The position numbers were made by a program, and so were the translations under genes. A model generated the notes under the pieces. The model saw only the letters and a list, made by a program, of their open reading frames with translations. It made no database searches and had not been told where the DNA came from. A stretch of 64,000 nucleotides of DNA from Utricularia gibba (taxonomy: Eukaryota; Streptophyta; Magnoliopsida; Lamiales; Lentibulariaceae), in NCBI GenBank assembly GCA_002189035.1, contig NEEC01000012.1, positions 2,356,001 through 2,420,000 on the forward strand, given 5' to 3'. Shown piece after piece: positions 36,239 to 47,501 of this stretch. The stretch's first letter is position 1; every line of letters starts with the position of its first letter.

Positions 36239-36652
36239 GAGTAAGCTGCTACCTATTCGATAACCGTATTTTATGCCCCCGGCTGCGGTAGATGGAATTG
36301 TGTCACTGCATCATAATGTTTGTTTTATTATGCAAATACTTTGAACAGTTATAGAGATGAAGTGATTGGCTTGCATTGCGGAGAACCACATCTCAACTTT
36401 TCATTTTGAATCTAAAAATCCTCAGTTTGCTATTTTAATACATTTTTGAATCAAAATGAGCGAAATTAAAGCCATCACAAAACCTTGTTCCTCTTTCTCT
36501 TACATAGGGAACTCAAACCTCGCAGTAACGATGAGAAGGGTTATTTCACCATCATGAGTTTGAAGCATACTCTCCCCTGAAGCCAAAGAACGTTGATGAA
36601 TGAAAGCAAAAAAGGGAGATTACCATAGACTCCTGGTTGCTCATCCACATAC
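36239..36652. other. Convergent intergenic region between TRM5 and KRI1
   Basis: Holds the 3' UTRs of both genes on opposite strands. Nothing else recognised. Confidence 0.5.
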
Positions 36653-38527
36653 CTAATGCGGAGTCTTACTCTTAGCCTTGGTAGGAATTCTCCCATAAGC
36701 CATGAGTCTGGAGCGGGATAACTTAAGTTGAGCTTGCCGACGTTTCCTCATACTCTTCCTCGATGTTGCTGCCCCCTGACTCTTGGGTTCATTAGGCTGT
36801 GAAGCAGCACTATCCCCAGCCTGCGTTGCCTCTCTGATGCCCTTGGTGTTGCGTCCTACTTTCCTTCCATGCTCAGTAAGTAACTTTTTCAACTGGAGAG
36901 TCTGGATTCGGGGCACCTTCCATTCCTTCTCCTGGTATGGAGCCAGCTTCTTCAAAGACACGTATTGATTCAAATCCTTATCGTCCATTGTCAAAACCAT
37001 TTCTGGGGTCAGTCCATATCTTTTCGCCTTGACGGGTTTGTACTTGAATCTAGTTTTCAAGTCTCCTATGGTGTCCTCGTAATCAAGCTTGTAGTACTCC
37101 TCCATCAATTGCTCTCTAACAACCTTCTCAAACTCACTTGGCTTCCGCTTTCTCTTCCGTTTACCCTGATCCTGACTACCTTCAGCGTCATCTAGTGTTC
37201 CATCATCTTCAATGTTTTTCAAAATTCTTTCCCTGGCAGATAAGAAGCCTTGACCAGAAGATTCCAGATCATCGAAATTTTTTGGAAGCCCAAGCAACTC
37301 ATCCTCCTTATCAAAGTCCGGTTTCGCTAATTCGTTGTCATCATCATCATCACTTCCCAACCTCAAATCTGCATCCTCTGCATTGTAATAACTATCACCA
37401 AAGGCCTCCATCATTCTCTTGTCATATTTCTCAGGGTCAAATTCATCTTCTAGATCATCCTCATCCAAAAACACAGTTTTGTTACTCTCAATGCCTGCAA
37501 CCTCCCTGATTTTCTCCAGTTTCTCATTTATTTCCTTCTTCTTCAAGTTTTTCAATCTTTTCAGCTCTTCCTTCCTCTCTTGTTCAGCCAATGCTATTCT
37601 CTCGTCTTTCCTCTCTCTCTGTGACTTTCTTGCATTATCCTTCTTCCTCACAGAGCCCTCTACCTTCCTTGAATGTCCCATAACCCTATCCCCTGCATTC
37701 TCCTCAAACCGAAAATTATACTCACGCTCGTAGTCTTCCTGCTTCTCTATGTACTCTTCCTCATCGGAAAGCCCAAAATCTTCAACATCCTTGCCTTTCC
37801 CATCATCACACCACATTCTATCACGGAAGTAACCCTTCAGAAACAAATTGTCTGCATCCAGCTTATCATCTTCCCCAAAAAATTTATCCAACTTGTCCCG
37901 GAAGTAATGATCATCGTCAGCATCCTCGACATCCATATTTCCGCTATTTTTAACTTGGAAAAGGTCTCCTTCTTCATCATCCCCCTCTTGGGCATCGGCT
38001 TCAAAAAACTGTCTTCTTAAATCCTCTTGCTCCTCTGCGTAGCTCTTCACCTCATTCTCCTTCTCACCATGACCATGCGGATGGTCATTGTCTGTTTCTT
38101 CGTCGCCAAATTCAGGACCTTCCTCTAGTAAGTGCTTGGAAACAACATCTTTCAAATACATAGGTTTTTTCGTTTGCTCTTCACCTTTTCTCTCGTTACC
38201 ACTGTCAGCATCACTTTCTGTTTCAGAATCAAACAGGTTGGCGTCCTTATCAGCCAAAAGAGGATCTTGCATTTTCACCTTAATCAAGGCATCGAAGAAT
38301 TTGGAATCCTTCTTCTTACTCGGTTTCATCAATTCACCATCTTCAGATGAGGATTCATCAGAATCTGTCTCTGAAGAGCTAGCCATGCCACGCCGTTTTA
38401 GCTCCTCATACTTTTGCAGCGCCTCTCTATTTTTGTTGTAATCGTAGCGCTTGGCGAATTCGTGGTCGATCTTGATTTCAGCATCCAGCTCCGCGTCATC
38501 GTTCTCAAAGAGCTTTAATGGACCCAT
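36653..38527 (-). CDS. KRI1: KRI1-like ribosome biogenesis protein
   Basis: Intronless 624-residue nucleolar protein of the Kri1 family, needed in yeast for 18S rRNA maturation and 40S assembly. The N-terminus (LKLFENDDAELDAEIKID, then FAKRYDYNKNREALQKYEELK) is the Kri1 signature. The middle is very acidic and charged (ESDADSGNE, DDEEGDLFQ, LGSDDDDDNEL) with an Arg/Lys/Glu-rich coiled region around residues 295-355. The Kri1 C-terminal domain (FEKVVREQLMEEYYKLDYED, then KPVKAKRYGLTPEMVLTMDD and LNQYVSLKKLAPYQ) lies at about residues 470-560. The tail is basic (SMRKRRQAQLKLSRSRL), as expected for nucleolar targeting. The start is the first ATG, and the full family length is covered. Confidence 0.95.
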   Translation of the reverse strand: MGPLKLFENDDAELDAEIKIDHEFAKRYDYNKNREALQKYEELKRRGMASSSETDSDESSSEDGELMKPSKKKDSKFFDALIKVKMQDPLLADKDANLFDSETESDADSGNERKGEEQTKKPMYLKDVVSKHLLEEGPEFGDEETDNDHPHGHGEKENEVKSYAEEQEDLRRQFFEADAQEGDDEEGDLFQVKNSGNMDVEDADDDHYFRDKLDKFFGEDDKLDADNLFLKGYFRDRMWCDDGKGKDVEDFGLSDEEEYIEKQEDYEREYNFRFEENAGDRVMGHSRKVEGSVRKKDNARKSQRERKDERIALAEQERKEELKRLKNLKKKEINEKLEKIREVAGIESNKTVFLDEDDLEDEFDPEKYDKRMMEAFGDSYYNAEDADLRLGSDDDDDNELAKPDFDKEDELLGLPKNFDDLESSGQGFLSARERILKNIEDDGTLDDAEGSQDQGKRKRKRKPSEFEKVVREQLMEEYYKLDYEDTIGDLKTRFKYKPVKAKRYGLTPEMVLTMDDKDLNQYVSLKKLAPYQEKEWKVPRIQTLQLKKLLTEHGRKVGRNTKGIREATQAGDSAASQPNEPKSQGAATSRKSMRKRRQAQLKLSRSRLMAYGRIPTKAKSKTPH

Positions 38528-39284
38528 CCTACCAATGGAAGATCACCAGAGCTAATCTAGATCACACTATCCAACTGGATGTTCTCTCAGAATCTCAGTC
38601 TTACTGCCCCTCAAATCCGAGAGTCCGGAACCCAAAAAGGCTAACGAGTAGCTCCACAGGACCTCCGTTTCTTAGATTCTAGTACGAAAGGCAAGGAAAC
38701 CACTGAACGAAGCGAGAAAAGTACCAAAGAGAGGAGAAACAGAGCCCTAACCGTCCCTTCTTCCGCCTTGCGCTCCAATCCAATTTCTCCAGAACACCGG
38801 AGGCGCGAGTGTCGCTTGATGAAGAAACAATGCATGTTTACATTTATCATCAGGCCCAAACCTGCATACCGCTTTATGGGCCAGCCCATAAATGAATTTG
38901 GGTCTGAAGTTCATTAGAGAAAATCTGTACGGATGTGACTGGACATAATTACTTTATTATAGCACCCAGATAATACATTCATATAATTGAAAATTATTAA
39001 TTCTAAATAAAAATTTCTATTTTTGTAATATTTTTATGATTAATTAATTTAACTCATTTTAAAATATTTTAACCTAAAAAACATTATAAAATAATATAAC
39101 CTAAAAAATAATGGTTAAAATATTGAAAAAGGATAACGAAGAGCTACTGTTCCTCGATCTTGAATTCATCGTCTTCGAGGGGAGAGTGTTTCTTGAAGGT
39201 GTCGTTTTTTGCTCAGTTGCAGCAGCAAATCCTGGCGAGGGTCTTTTTTTGTTGGATCTTGTCTGGGTTTGTAAGCCTTGGAAT
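38528..39284. other. Divergent promoter region between KRI1 and ERD2-like gene
   Basis: KRI1 leader at 38528-38800, AT-rich middle at 38940-39110. The stretch 39111-39284 is open in frame with the ERD2-like gene but precedes the conserved start. No separate gene. Confidence 0.5.
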
Positions 39285-41675
39285 ATGAGACCACCGAGAA
39301 AGTCTGTCCAAGCCGTGACGTCATGGGTGAAGCGGCAACCTCCGAAGGTGAAGGGTTTTCTCGCCGTTGTAAGCGGCATGTTTGCCCTCGCTCTTCTCCG
39401 CGCAATCGTTCATGATCATGACAATCTCTTCGTGGTGGCGGAAATTGTGCACTCGATTGGAATATGTGTTCTCATTTACAAATTGATGAAGGAGAAGACC
39501 TGTGCTGGTAGGATATATGACTAATTCCTCGAAAATTTGTGTACCCTTTTCTTTCATTTGATGTTAACTGATGGCGCGTGGAGGTTTTTGAGGATACCGC
39601 CTAATTTGTGTGTCTCTGGAAAATAAAACTTCTTGTTTGTGAAGCAATTTTCTTGAGGAGTCGTGTTGTTCATTTTTTTGAGTGATTGAGGGACTAGAAA
39701 GTTGAGGAATTTGGAGATTTTTTTTCATGTAGAGGAGCTTGGCTGTCCCCAACTTTTTTCCTTTTTTTTGGTTATATTGTTATAGTTCTTTATCTTTGTA
39801 AGCGATTGGGGAACCAGAAAAAGGTTGGAATTTTGGAGGCGTTTGTTTCATATAGAGGTACTTGTTACGTTGGCTGGTCTATATTCTTTTTTCTTTCCTT
39901 CTAAATCAGGATTGTGATCTGTGTAGTTCTACTTTATGCTTTTCCTAGGAACATAATGTGATTATCATGATTATTAGCAGATGGGACTTTTTATCCTACT
40001 CCGACATGTAAAAATTGTTGACAGGGAGAAGATCTGGCGCATATTCTTACTTTTTGGGTAGCATACTAGATGAAAGACTAATATTTGCTCATCTAAATAG
40101 TATTTCGATTTTGTAGAAGTTAGAAGCCTCCATGGATGCGTGGTCATTTGATCTTGTTTGCGTCCTATGAAGTCTTTTAAGCCTCTGGTTGTTCTTATAT
40201 AATCTTGGTTTATTTCTTTCGTTTGAAATGTCATATAGCACATGATGTTGGACGGGAATACTATTATTTTTTCGCTTTTTACTGATGCAAGCCAGAGGTC
40301 TCAACTTTTTTTGGCAATTTTGCATGCTTTCCGGGACTTATCTGTTGGTAATTTTATTTTCTTCTTTAGTACAAACTTCAACTGCGAGTTCAGTGGTTTT
40401 TAGGTTTACTTTTTATGTTCCAAGGATGTCATATCAATAATTTAACATAATTACTTGTACTCCATAATTTTATGCACTGATTGTTTTTCCTCCATTTTTT
40501 GAGTTGTACAGGACTTTCACTCAAATCTCAGGAGCTGACAGCTATCTTTTTGGCTGTCAGACTCTATTGCAGCTTTGTAATGGAATATGACATACACACT
40601 ATTCTCGATTCAATCACATTGGCAACTACATTGTGGGTCATATATATGATTCGATTTAAACTTCGGTCGAGTTACATGGAAGATAAGGATAACTTTGCCT
40701 TGTATTATTTGGTAAGGCCTTGTAATGTCGATATTAGTATCGTTGTCAGCTTTTTTTCTCAAGTTTTCTATAGTTTCCACTCATTTTCCTGGTGAAAAGT
40801 ACATAGCACCTCAATACTTTGGCTTCCTGAATGTATAGTTGATAAGTGTACTTTTTGCAGATTGTCCCGTCCGCTGTTTTGGCCTTCTTAATTCACCCTT
40901 CCACGCAGCACTATGTTGTTAACCGTATGGCATGGGCGTTTGCCGTCTATCTAGAAGCTATATCCATTTTACCACAATTACGAGTTATGCAAAACACCAA
41001 GGTGTACATAACTGCAATGAGCCGTATTTTGTTTCAACACGTGATGAAAGTTAAATGCTTGACTAAAAAATGTTCTTCCGTTGGCAGATTGTTGAGCCAT
41101 TTACTGCTCATTACGTATTTGCACTGGGTGTTGCTAGATTCCTGAGTTGTGCGCACTGGGTTCTTCAGGTAATGATGCTTGAAATAATCTCCCTTTCTGG
41201 ATACATATATTTTCTATGTGGCGATAATCTCCCTTTCTGGAACCCATATGTAACAGAATTCTGTTTTGAGAATAAAATAAAGTTCACCTTGAGTTGGTTT
41301 CACCCAACACTTCAATCAAGCTCACTTCACAAAATCTAATGTTGGTGATGTAATCTGGTGCAGGTTCTTGACAGCAGGGGGCATCTCCTGGTGGCGCTAG
41401 GCTATGGATTTTGGCCGTCCATGGTTCTTATATCAGAAGTTGTTCAAACCTTCATCCTCGCTGACTTCTGCTATTACTACGTAAAAAGGTATGCAACATT
41501 CACCGTGTTATCTACTTGTGCGACATTGAGCTTGCTCTTTGTGCCAGCAATGTCGAGTGGTTTTTCTCCGTTATCTTCCCTTAGAAAACCCAGTCGTCAA
41601 TCAATTATCTCGTTTTATTGCCACAGTGTTGTCGGAGGTCAGCTGGTGCTGCGGCTTCCATCTGGGGTGGTGTAA
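39285..41675 (+). CDS. ERD2-like / ER lumen protein retaining receptor family protein
   Basis: Seven-membrane-span protein of the KDEL-receptor superfamily, in the plant ERD2-like (ELP) branch rather than the canonical K/HDEL receptors. Six exons (39285-39507, 40512-40711, 40861-41001, 41088-41168, 41364-41488, 41627-41675) give 272 residues, as in the Arabidopsis homologue. It starts MRPPRKSVQAVTSWVKRQPP. Conserved parts are VHSIGICVLIYKLMKEKTCA, GLSLKSQELTAIFLAVRLYC, EYDIHTILD, NTKIVEPFTAHYVFALG, RFLSCAHWVLQVLD and FILADFCYYYVK, ending GGQLVLRLPSGVV. ELPs carry an N-terminal cytosolic extension relative to ERD2; whether they bind HDEL is unclear. The frame is open 58 codons upstream with a further ATG at 39111, but that extension does not resemble the family, so 39285 was chosen. 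Confidence 0.94.
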
Positions 41676-42325
41676 TCTGTCTGCTCGAGACTTGAACGTG
41701 ATGTTTTCGTGGGACTTGCCGCATATCTTTCTAAGTCAAATGGTGAATTCGCTTTCCTCCTGTACTCTGAGGCTCGTGTTGTTTTGGAGTTCAACTTTTA
41801 TGGGAACATACATTTTCACGGTGTTGGTGTCGCCGGCAGACAGTGGAACCTCGGTGGGCTGGGTTGGTTTCCGAAGAAGAGAAGTGATGCATTTGAGGAT
41901 AGAGCGGACAGGTGTTCATATGTAGACAACATGGGGAGTGTAATGAATCGTTATTCATCACAAATGCATGTTACCGCTGCTTTTGGTCCCCCGACAACAC
42001 GTAAACATTAAAATCTAGCTCCTTGATGGAGTTGCAGGCATATTTGGTGATCCTCCCAGAACTGCTGGGGGGATAGCATACAAAAAATGTCCCACTTAAA
42101 CACGTAAGCTCCCAGCCCTGTAGATGATGCTGAAAATTGTTTGAGAGTAGGAGCTTTCAGAGGTTTATTACTTGCAGATTGCAGTCTTCTTTGAAGTGTA
42201 GTTCCAGATGATCTGGTGGAGTTGGAAGCAACCCTAACCAAAACTAAAACCAAACTAAAAGCTTCTGCACTCGTGCTACATGCTGCTACTGACTCATGCA
42301 ATTAGTCTACAAAATGGGCTTGAAT
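41676..42325. other. Convergent intergenic region between ERD2-like and ASHR1
   Basis: 3' UTRs of two convergent genes. Open frames here (for example around 41709-42011) have no recognisable homology. Confidence 0.5.
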
Positions 42326-45123
42326 TCAATCTTCATTTTTACCGTGAATCAGATAAGAAGCCTCAGCACGTGCTTCCTCCAGCTTGGCAAGAAGTTCAAT
42401 CATGAATGCTGTCTTCGTCCCATAGTTTATTTTCAGTATGTCCCAAGCTTTTGTCAGTGACCTGACAGCTGCTTCCGTCTCTCCTAGAAACCTGAATTAG
42501 TTACAAAATTGATTTTAGCTAGAGCAGAAGAAAAGAGCTACTTGAGAAATCATTAAATGAATGTTGCAGGCCAAGCAAAAGATGCTCCACAAAAGATAAA
42601 TTACAAACCATTCGATCTTTCCACATGTATAATGTTGCAGGCCAAGCAAAGGGTGATGCCCAGGATATACTCCTGTGTTAAAAGACACAGAGAGCAATGA
42701 ATCATGGAGTAGAAAGAATTCCTGAGAAAAAGAAACAGTTCAACGCACTCTCGTAAACTGGCACTGTCAATCTGCAATATAAAATGGCTTGTTTCCAGTC
42801 CAGCAGCTCAATAAATATCTGAACATAACAGCGTTCAAATAAGGGCTCGACTGCAAGACAACTAGAGGAACCAAAAGAATATTTAACATAATATGAATGA
42901 ACACTCGAATGCTTCAATTCAAATGCATAACAAACAGTGAGAAAAATGAGGAATCCTGCAATACCTTCAGAAGAGTCTCCCTTGTCCGCATAAGAATGAC
43001 GGAAAATGGATGGTACAGTTTCATTTGAAAATCCTCTACCAATTTATAAGCCACACTTGCCTCGGGTTTATCTGGACTTTTTAAGGAGAAAATAATTCCA
43101 CCATGAGAATCCAATGCCTGAACCTTCTTAGTTCTGACATTGCCATCCACCTTGTGACATGTGGTTATAGAAACTAAAAAAACTAGAGGATACCCCCAGA
43201 AGAAAGTAATGTGGCGGCTTTGTCAGACAGTAGAAGCATCTCCTTGGTCATCTCCTTGATTTCTTCTTGTTCGCGAAGACTTCCACAGCTTTGGCATATG
43301 AATCCGATGCCAGCTATGGAAAAAAAGTAACTAGGTTGGAGCACGTCAATTGAACTTCTCATTGAAGATAAAAGAAAACGCATACTTGGCACACAAATGA
43401 GATATCCATCGCATTTCCCATCCTTGCATCTATAGCCTTCTAGAATTGCACTTTCTCGAATATCATCAGGTTGTCCCTTGAAACAAGAAATCATCCGCTT
43501 CATTGTATCAATGAAATGAAAATTATCTCCACAAGTAAGAATCAGAACCAGATCCATACCAGATGCATACAGCGAGAACAGGTGCAAGTAAAGAAGTACT
43601 GATCTTTGAGAGCCTTTTGCCGTGTTGCTGTGCTTCCAGCAATTTCTATGTAACTAATCAACACCTTCAGTAGTTCATGACATTTCTACGTTAAATTCCA
43701 TGTACACAAATATCATGCTGCTGAAAAACTGATCACCAAAAGCATTTACCTCGGAACCTTTCGGTATGAACTCTAAAGCTCGCACCATTGCCCGTCTTCC
43801 TTCAAATGAGAGAACAGAGTTCGGAGAACAGCTACAGCAGAAAAAGAAAAGGATCATTAGGTTAAGGGAGGATGAAAAATGAAATACCTTTACTGCAACC
43901 TGTGATTTATGATGGAAATGGCAGGATAAAGTCCAGTTCCTAGTGGATTTAGTTCCTCATCGCAGATGGTATGTGCATTGCAAGCGAGCTTCAAAACAGA
44001 AATAAACATTCTAAGACACATTTGATCACCAAAGCAGAATATATGAAAGATAGAAGCTGATAGAAAAGGTAATCTGGCACAATAACCAACCACCACGTCC
44101 TACTCATATCAGGTCAATTTTTTCTTGTACATTTTAGAAGCAATCTGTCAAAGCAACCCAGTAGAACCCAGATTAACTTTTCAAAACTCCAACGCATTTA
44201 TTCCAAGTCAGAAGTGGATTATACCCTTGAAAAGTTCTCAGCAATCTCTTTGATTTCGAATTCGGGGAACTGGAGTATCAAACTGACGAGGTTAGCCATT
44301 TGGGCATACAGCACAAGTAGTTTCTCATCAACATCAGAAAAATCTAAATGTGTTAAGAATATAATTCAAACATGTACAAATCCTGGAATGCACGTAAAAA
44401 CAAATAACTGCATTAGGATACGAGAAACCAAGGCTTCAATATTTCTGTAGCTTTCTGCCGCAGTAATCGGGTAAACCTGCAGGAACGAAACATGTAAATT
44501 TACGGGATGGTCTCCAAGTAACAAGATCAGTAATTGGGTCACCTTGGAAATCTCCATCTTCCGCCGCAGATAAAGTCTCACCATAAGGCGTATCGACGAT
44601 GTAACTGATTCCACTCTATCCTTGCCAAGTCTAGACAATGCCCGACATTCCGCAGAGTGCATTCTCCAATCCAATTTCTAGAAAGAGACCAAGAATCCAA
44701 CTGTGAGTGGCCTAGTAGTTAAATACATGACAGTCAAAAAAACATTCACTAAATTTTCTGATTTTAAAACTCTGATCTCGTTTACCTGACAACTGCTGCT
44801 GCAATAGTAGACAACCTTGCAAGCAGAACACTTCTTGACGGAGTTTGATGAAAAGCACCACTCGCACCTGGACTCGGAAGACTCTGTTTTCTTGTTTGGA
44901 ACAGAAACATACGGAATCTCGCTTATGATCAATTCTCCTGAGACAGAATAAACTCCACCAGTGTAAGAAAAACGTCATCGAGAAAAAATTGCAGAAGAAA
45001 AAACGCCGAAACACATTCCAAACCTGGTGAAAAATCACGGGTGGTAAAGAGGCAACGACCCTTCTCAGGGACCGTCGATATGCTCAAACATTTATCCTTC
45101 AGTTCCCTCAGGAATTCATCCAT
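42326..45123 (-). CDS. ASHR1: SET and MYND domain protein ASHR1 (SMYD-like methyltransferase)
   Basis: SET-domain lysine methyltransferase of the SMYD/ASHR1 group. Fourteen exons (45024-45123, 44786-44937, 44543-44677, 44422-44476, 44225-44343, 43900-43988, 43750-43831, 43560-43664, 43386-43476, 43194-43313, 42965-43071, 42749-42818, 42609-42672, 42326-42491) join in phase into 484 residues, matching the Arabidopsis protein. The N-terminal SET half has KGRCLFTTRDFSPGE. The MYND zinc finger is CEWCF, CSACKVVYYCSSSCQ, then MHSAEC. The SET core has NHSCSPNSVLSF and ISYIEIAGST, and the post-SET is CTCSRC. A TPR-like C-terminal domain follows (LYCRLTVPVYE, HHPLLGLQHYTCGKIEW, KLEEARAEASY). Introns 44344-44421 and 43072-43193 have U12-type signals. 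The frame is intact. Confidence 0.96.
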
Positions 45124-45692
45124 AGCCGCCGGAGTTGGGTCGCCGTGCTACCGACTTGCAGCTTGGAAGGCGGAACCCATGAAATAAAACGAATTGAATT
45201 CCCAGGGTATTATTTTGTTTTAATTATTTATATTTTCATATATTTTTAAATTATTTAATATTAAATTCAACTATACAAAAATAAATAGAATCCAATTTAT
45301 AATTAAAAATATTAAAAATTACAAATAAAATTATTTTAAATATTAAAACATTAGGATACCAATCCTAACACATGATTTATTTTAATTCTATTACACAATT
45401 TTTATTTATTTAAATATATCATGCAAATATAATAATATTTTAAACACATATTTATAAAACTCGTCCATGAAACATGATTTTAGTCGTATAATACTTATCT
45501 ATCTAAACACAAATCATTCAAATGCCCTAAAAAGATTATCGATCACTTCTCCTAAATTATACACCTACCCAATCCTTGTATAAAGAACATGTCTTTGAAG
45601 GAGAAGGGAGGCTCTCTGCTATCATAGTGTTGTTTGACTACTCCCTATATTCACATCCTGGCATTTGCCTTCTCAAAACTCCAAAACAGGTC
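45124..45692. other. Intergenic, ASHR1 promoter and SWIB gene 3' flank
   Basis: AT-rich spacer (45200-45560) with no recognised gene. The ASHR1 leader lies immediately above 45123. Confidence 0.5.
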
Positions 45693-46609
45693 TCATTTCA
45701 GAAAGTGTGGATTGATCAGCCTAGCAATGTCATGAAGAGAGACCTGATCCCGGCCTCCAAGGATTCTTTTCAGTTTCTCATCACAGTGAACTAGCTTCTT
45801 GTCATTTGTATCCTGCAATGTAAACAACATAACGGTTGAAGATCAAAAGAAGAGGGTCGTCTCAATACAGAGGTGGGCAACTTCGTACGAGATGAACATG
45901 AATAAGAATCAGAATAGCTTCTGAAACTGAAAAGATGGATAACAGAAGGGAACTTGTGGATCACCATTTTAAGCGAGTTGCAATATGAAACAAGTAAATC
46001 ATATTCAAGGGTAACAGCAGTAGATAAATTTTACTGCAAAAGTGACTCGCACAGCTCCAGATACGAAACTATGGTTGTGTGATAAAAACTCAATCTTAAC
46101 CAGGACATATTTTGGGACTAAAAGAGTCCTAATTTGATAGCAATCACATGAAGCATCTTTCTAGCAGTCGCACAGCGAACAACAATTGCTACATAGTGGG
46201 AATGCCCTGAATCTGGCCCTAGTATGATTTCTGATTCTCATAAGCAGCATACAAAAAGTGACTAAAACATGCACTAGATAACAGAACAACCGAAGCGGCG
46301 CAAGTGCGAATACCTGAAGATTGTGAAGCTTGACGTAAGCCCAAATCTCCTTAACCGCCTGACCCTACCGATCTCTACCACGCCTCCAAGAAACTCCCGC
46401 ATTTCCATCGAAACTCGACGCGGCTTCATCACTCCTGTGCCACGTCTAACAGTCCCGGCAGCCGGCTTAGAAGCCGCCCGGATCATCAGCGCCGGAAATT
46501 TAACCTCTTTTCTGAGAGAAACTCTAAATAAAACACCTTTTTGAGAGATCTCATTAGCAAGAGGCTCCGCCGGAATTAAGCCGGAGCCGAAACGAAGAGA
46601 AATCGCCAT
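45693..46609 (-). CDS. SWIB/MDM2 domain protein, probably plastid-targeted; frameshift in exon 1
   Basis: Small plant SWIB-domain protein of about 138 residues; such proteins are found in plastid or mitochondrial nucleoids and bind DNA. Two exons: 46314-46609 and 45693-45812. The N-terminal 65 residues are basic and poor in acidic residues (for example ISLRFGSGLIPAEPLAN, FRVSLRKEVKFPALMIRAAS), like a transit peptide. The SWIB domain runs from about residue 72 to the end: SMEMREFLGG, then AVKEIWAYVKLHNLQ at the end of exon 1, then DTNDKKLVHCDEKLKRILGG and DIARLINPHF in exon 2. Between EIGRV and AVKEIW one base is missing (around 46345-46360), so the literal frame of exon 1 departs from the domain. 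With one base restored, the intron phase is zero on both sides. Either an assembly error or a broken gene. Confidence 0.88.
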
Positions 46610-47501
46610 TTTCAAAACACCCGAGAAAGTAGAAAGTTCGTTAGAAACGATAACGGAGGCCGAATTCTAAATAAATCATTCACACGCGCGACCATCAGAT
46701 TCCAAAAAAAGCCCACATTATTCAATGGGCCAATAGCCCATCAGATTCCCTCAACAAGCCCATTTATCCTGTGCCCTAACATTTCCCTTAGTGTCAGCAC
46801 TGAAAGAACTAGTTTACATGCTTATCTTAATTGAATTTTAAATACCTTTTCGCAATGGATTAATTCACATTTTTACGTTTTTTTCGAGTCATCATTTTAT
46901 TTACATTATTTACCTTTCTTAATAATTATTAATCATCAAAATGAGAATGAGATATTTTGTACAATTTTTCAATTATAAAGGAAATCTTAACTAAAAACTG
47001 AAAATTCACATAGAGAGTTAAGTATATTTAACAAATATAGTAAACTTAAAACATAAAACATATTATTTACTTTATTTTTAATAAACATGTGTATTTGATT
47101 TAAACTTATCTAAAAATTATTACCATGTATTCACATTAAATAAAATATCTCACAACACCAAATCTATCCACCAAACATGTTCTAATAGGTTACAATTCAC
47201 TAACATAGTTTTTTGAAATTGTTTAGAATTATAGTACTAGAGAAAGTACAATTTATAAACTACCAACGAGGGGTGTTTAGGGTTTGTCTATTTAATTCTT
47301 AAGTAAATATATAAAATAGACATTATATAGCTTTTATTGTTAAAAATTTTTAAAACATGTATTGAATGATAAAAAAAAAAAAACAATAGGTTAAAATTAT
47401 CCGGATTCATTATGTGACTATCAACCATAATTTTGTTTCCTCGGATTGAAGAGGATAAGGATCAGTTTTCTGGTTTGATTATACGCCATGTTGTCTTCCT
47501 A
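46610..47501. other. Intergenic, SWIB promoter and 3' flank of unknown gene
   Basis: 46610-46800 is the SWIB gene leader and promoter; 46830-47420 is AT-rich with no gene seen. Confidence 0.5.

Noticed and set aside
37138-38441. Several plus-strand open frames opposite KRI1
   Set aside because: Antisense shadows caused by the acidic, purine-rich coding strand of KRI1.
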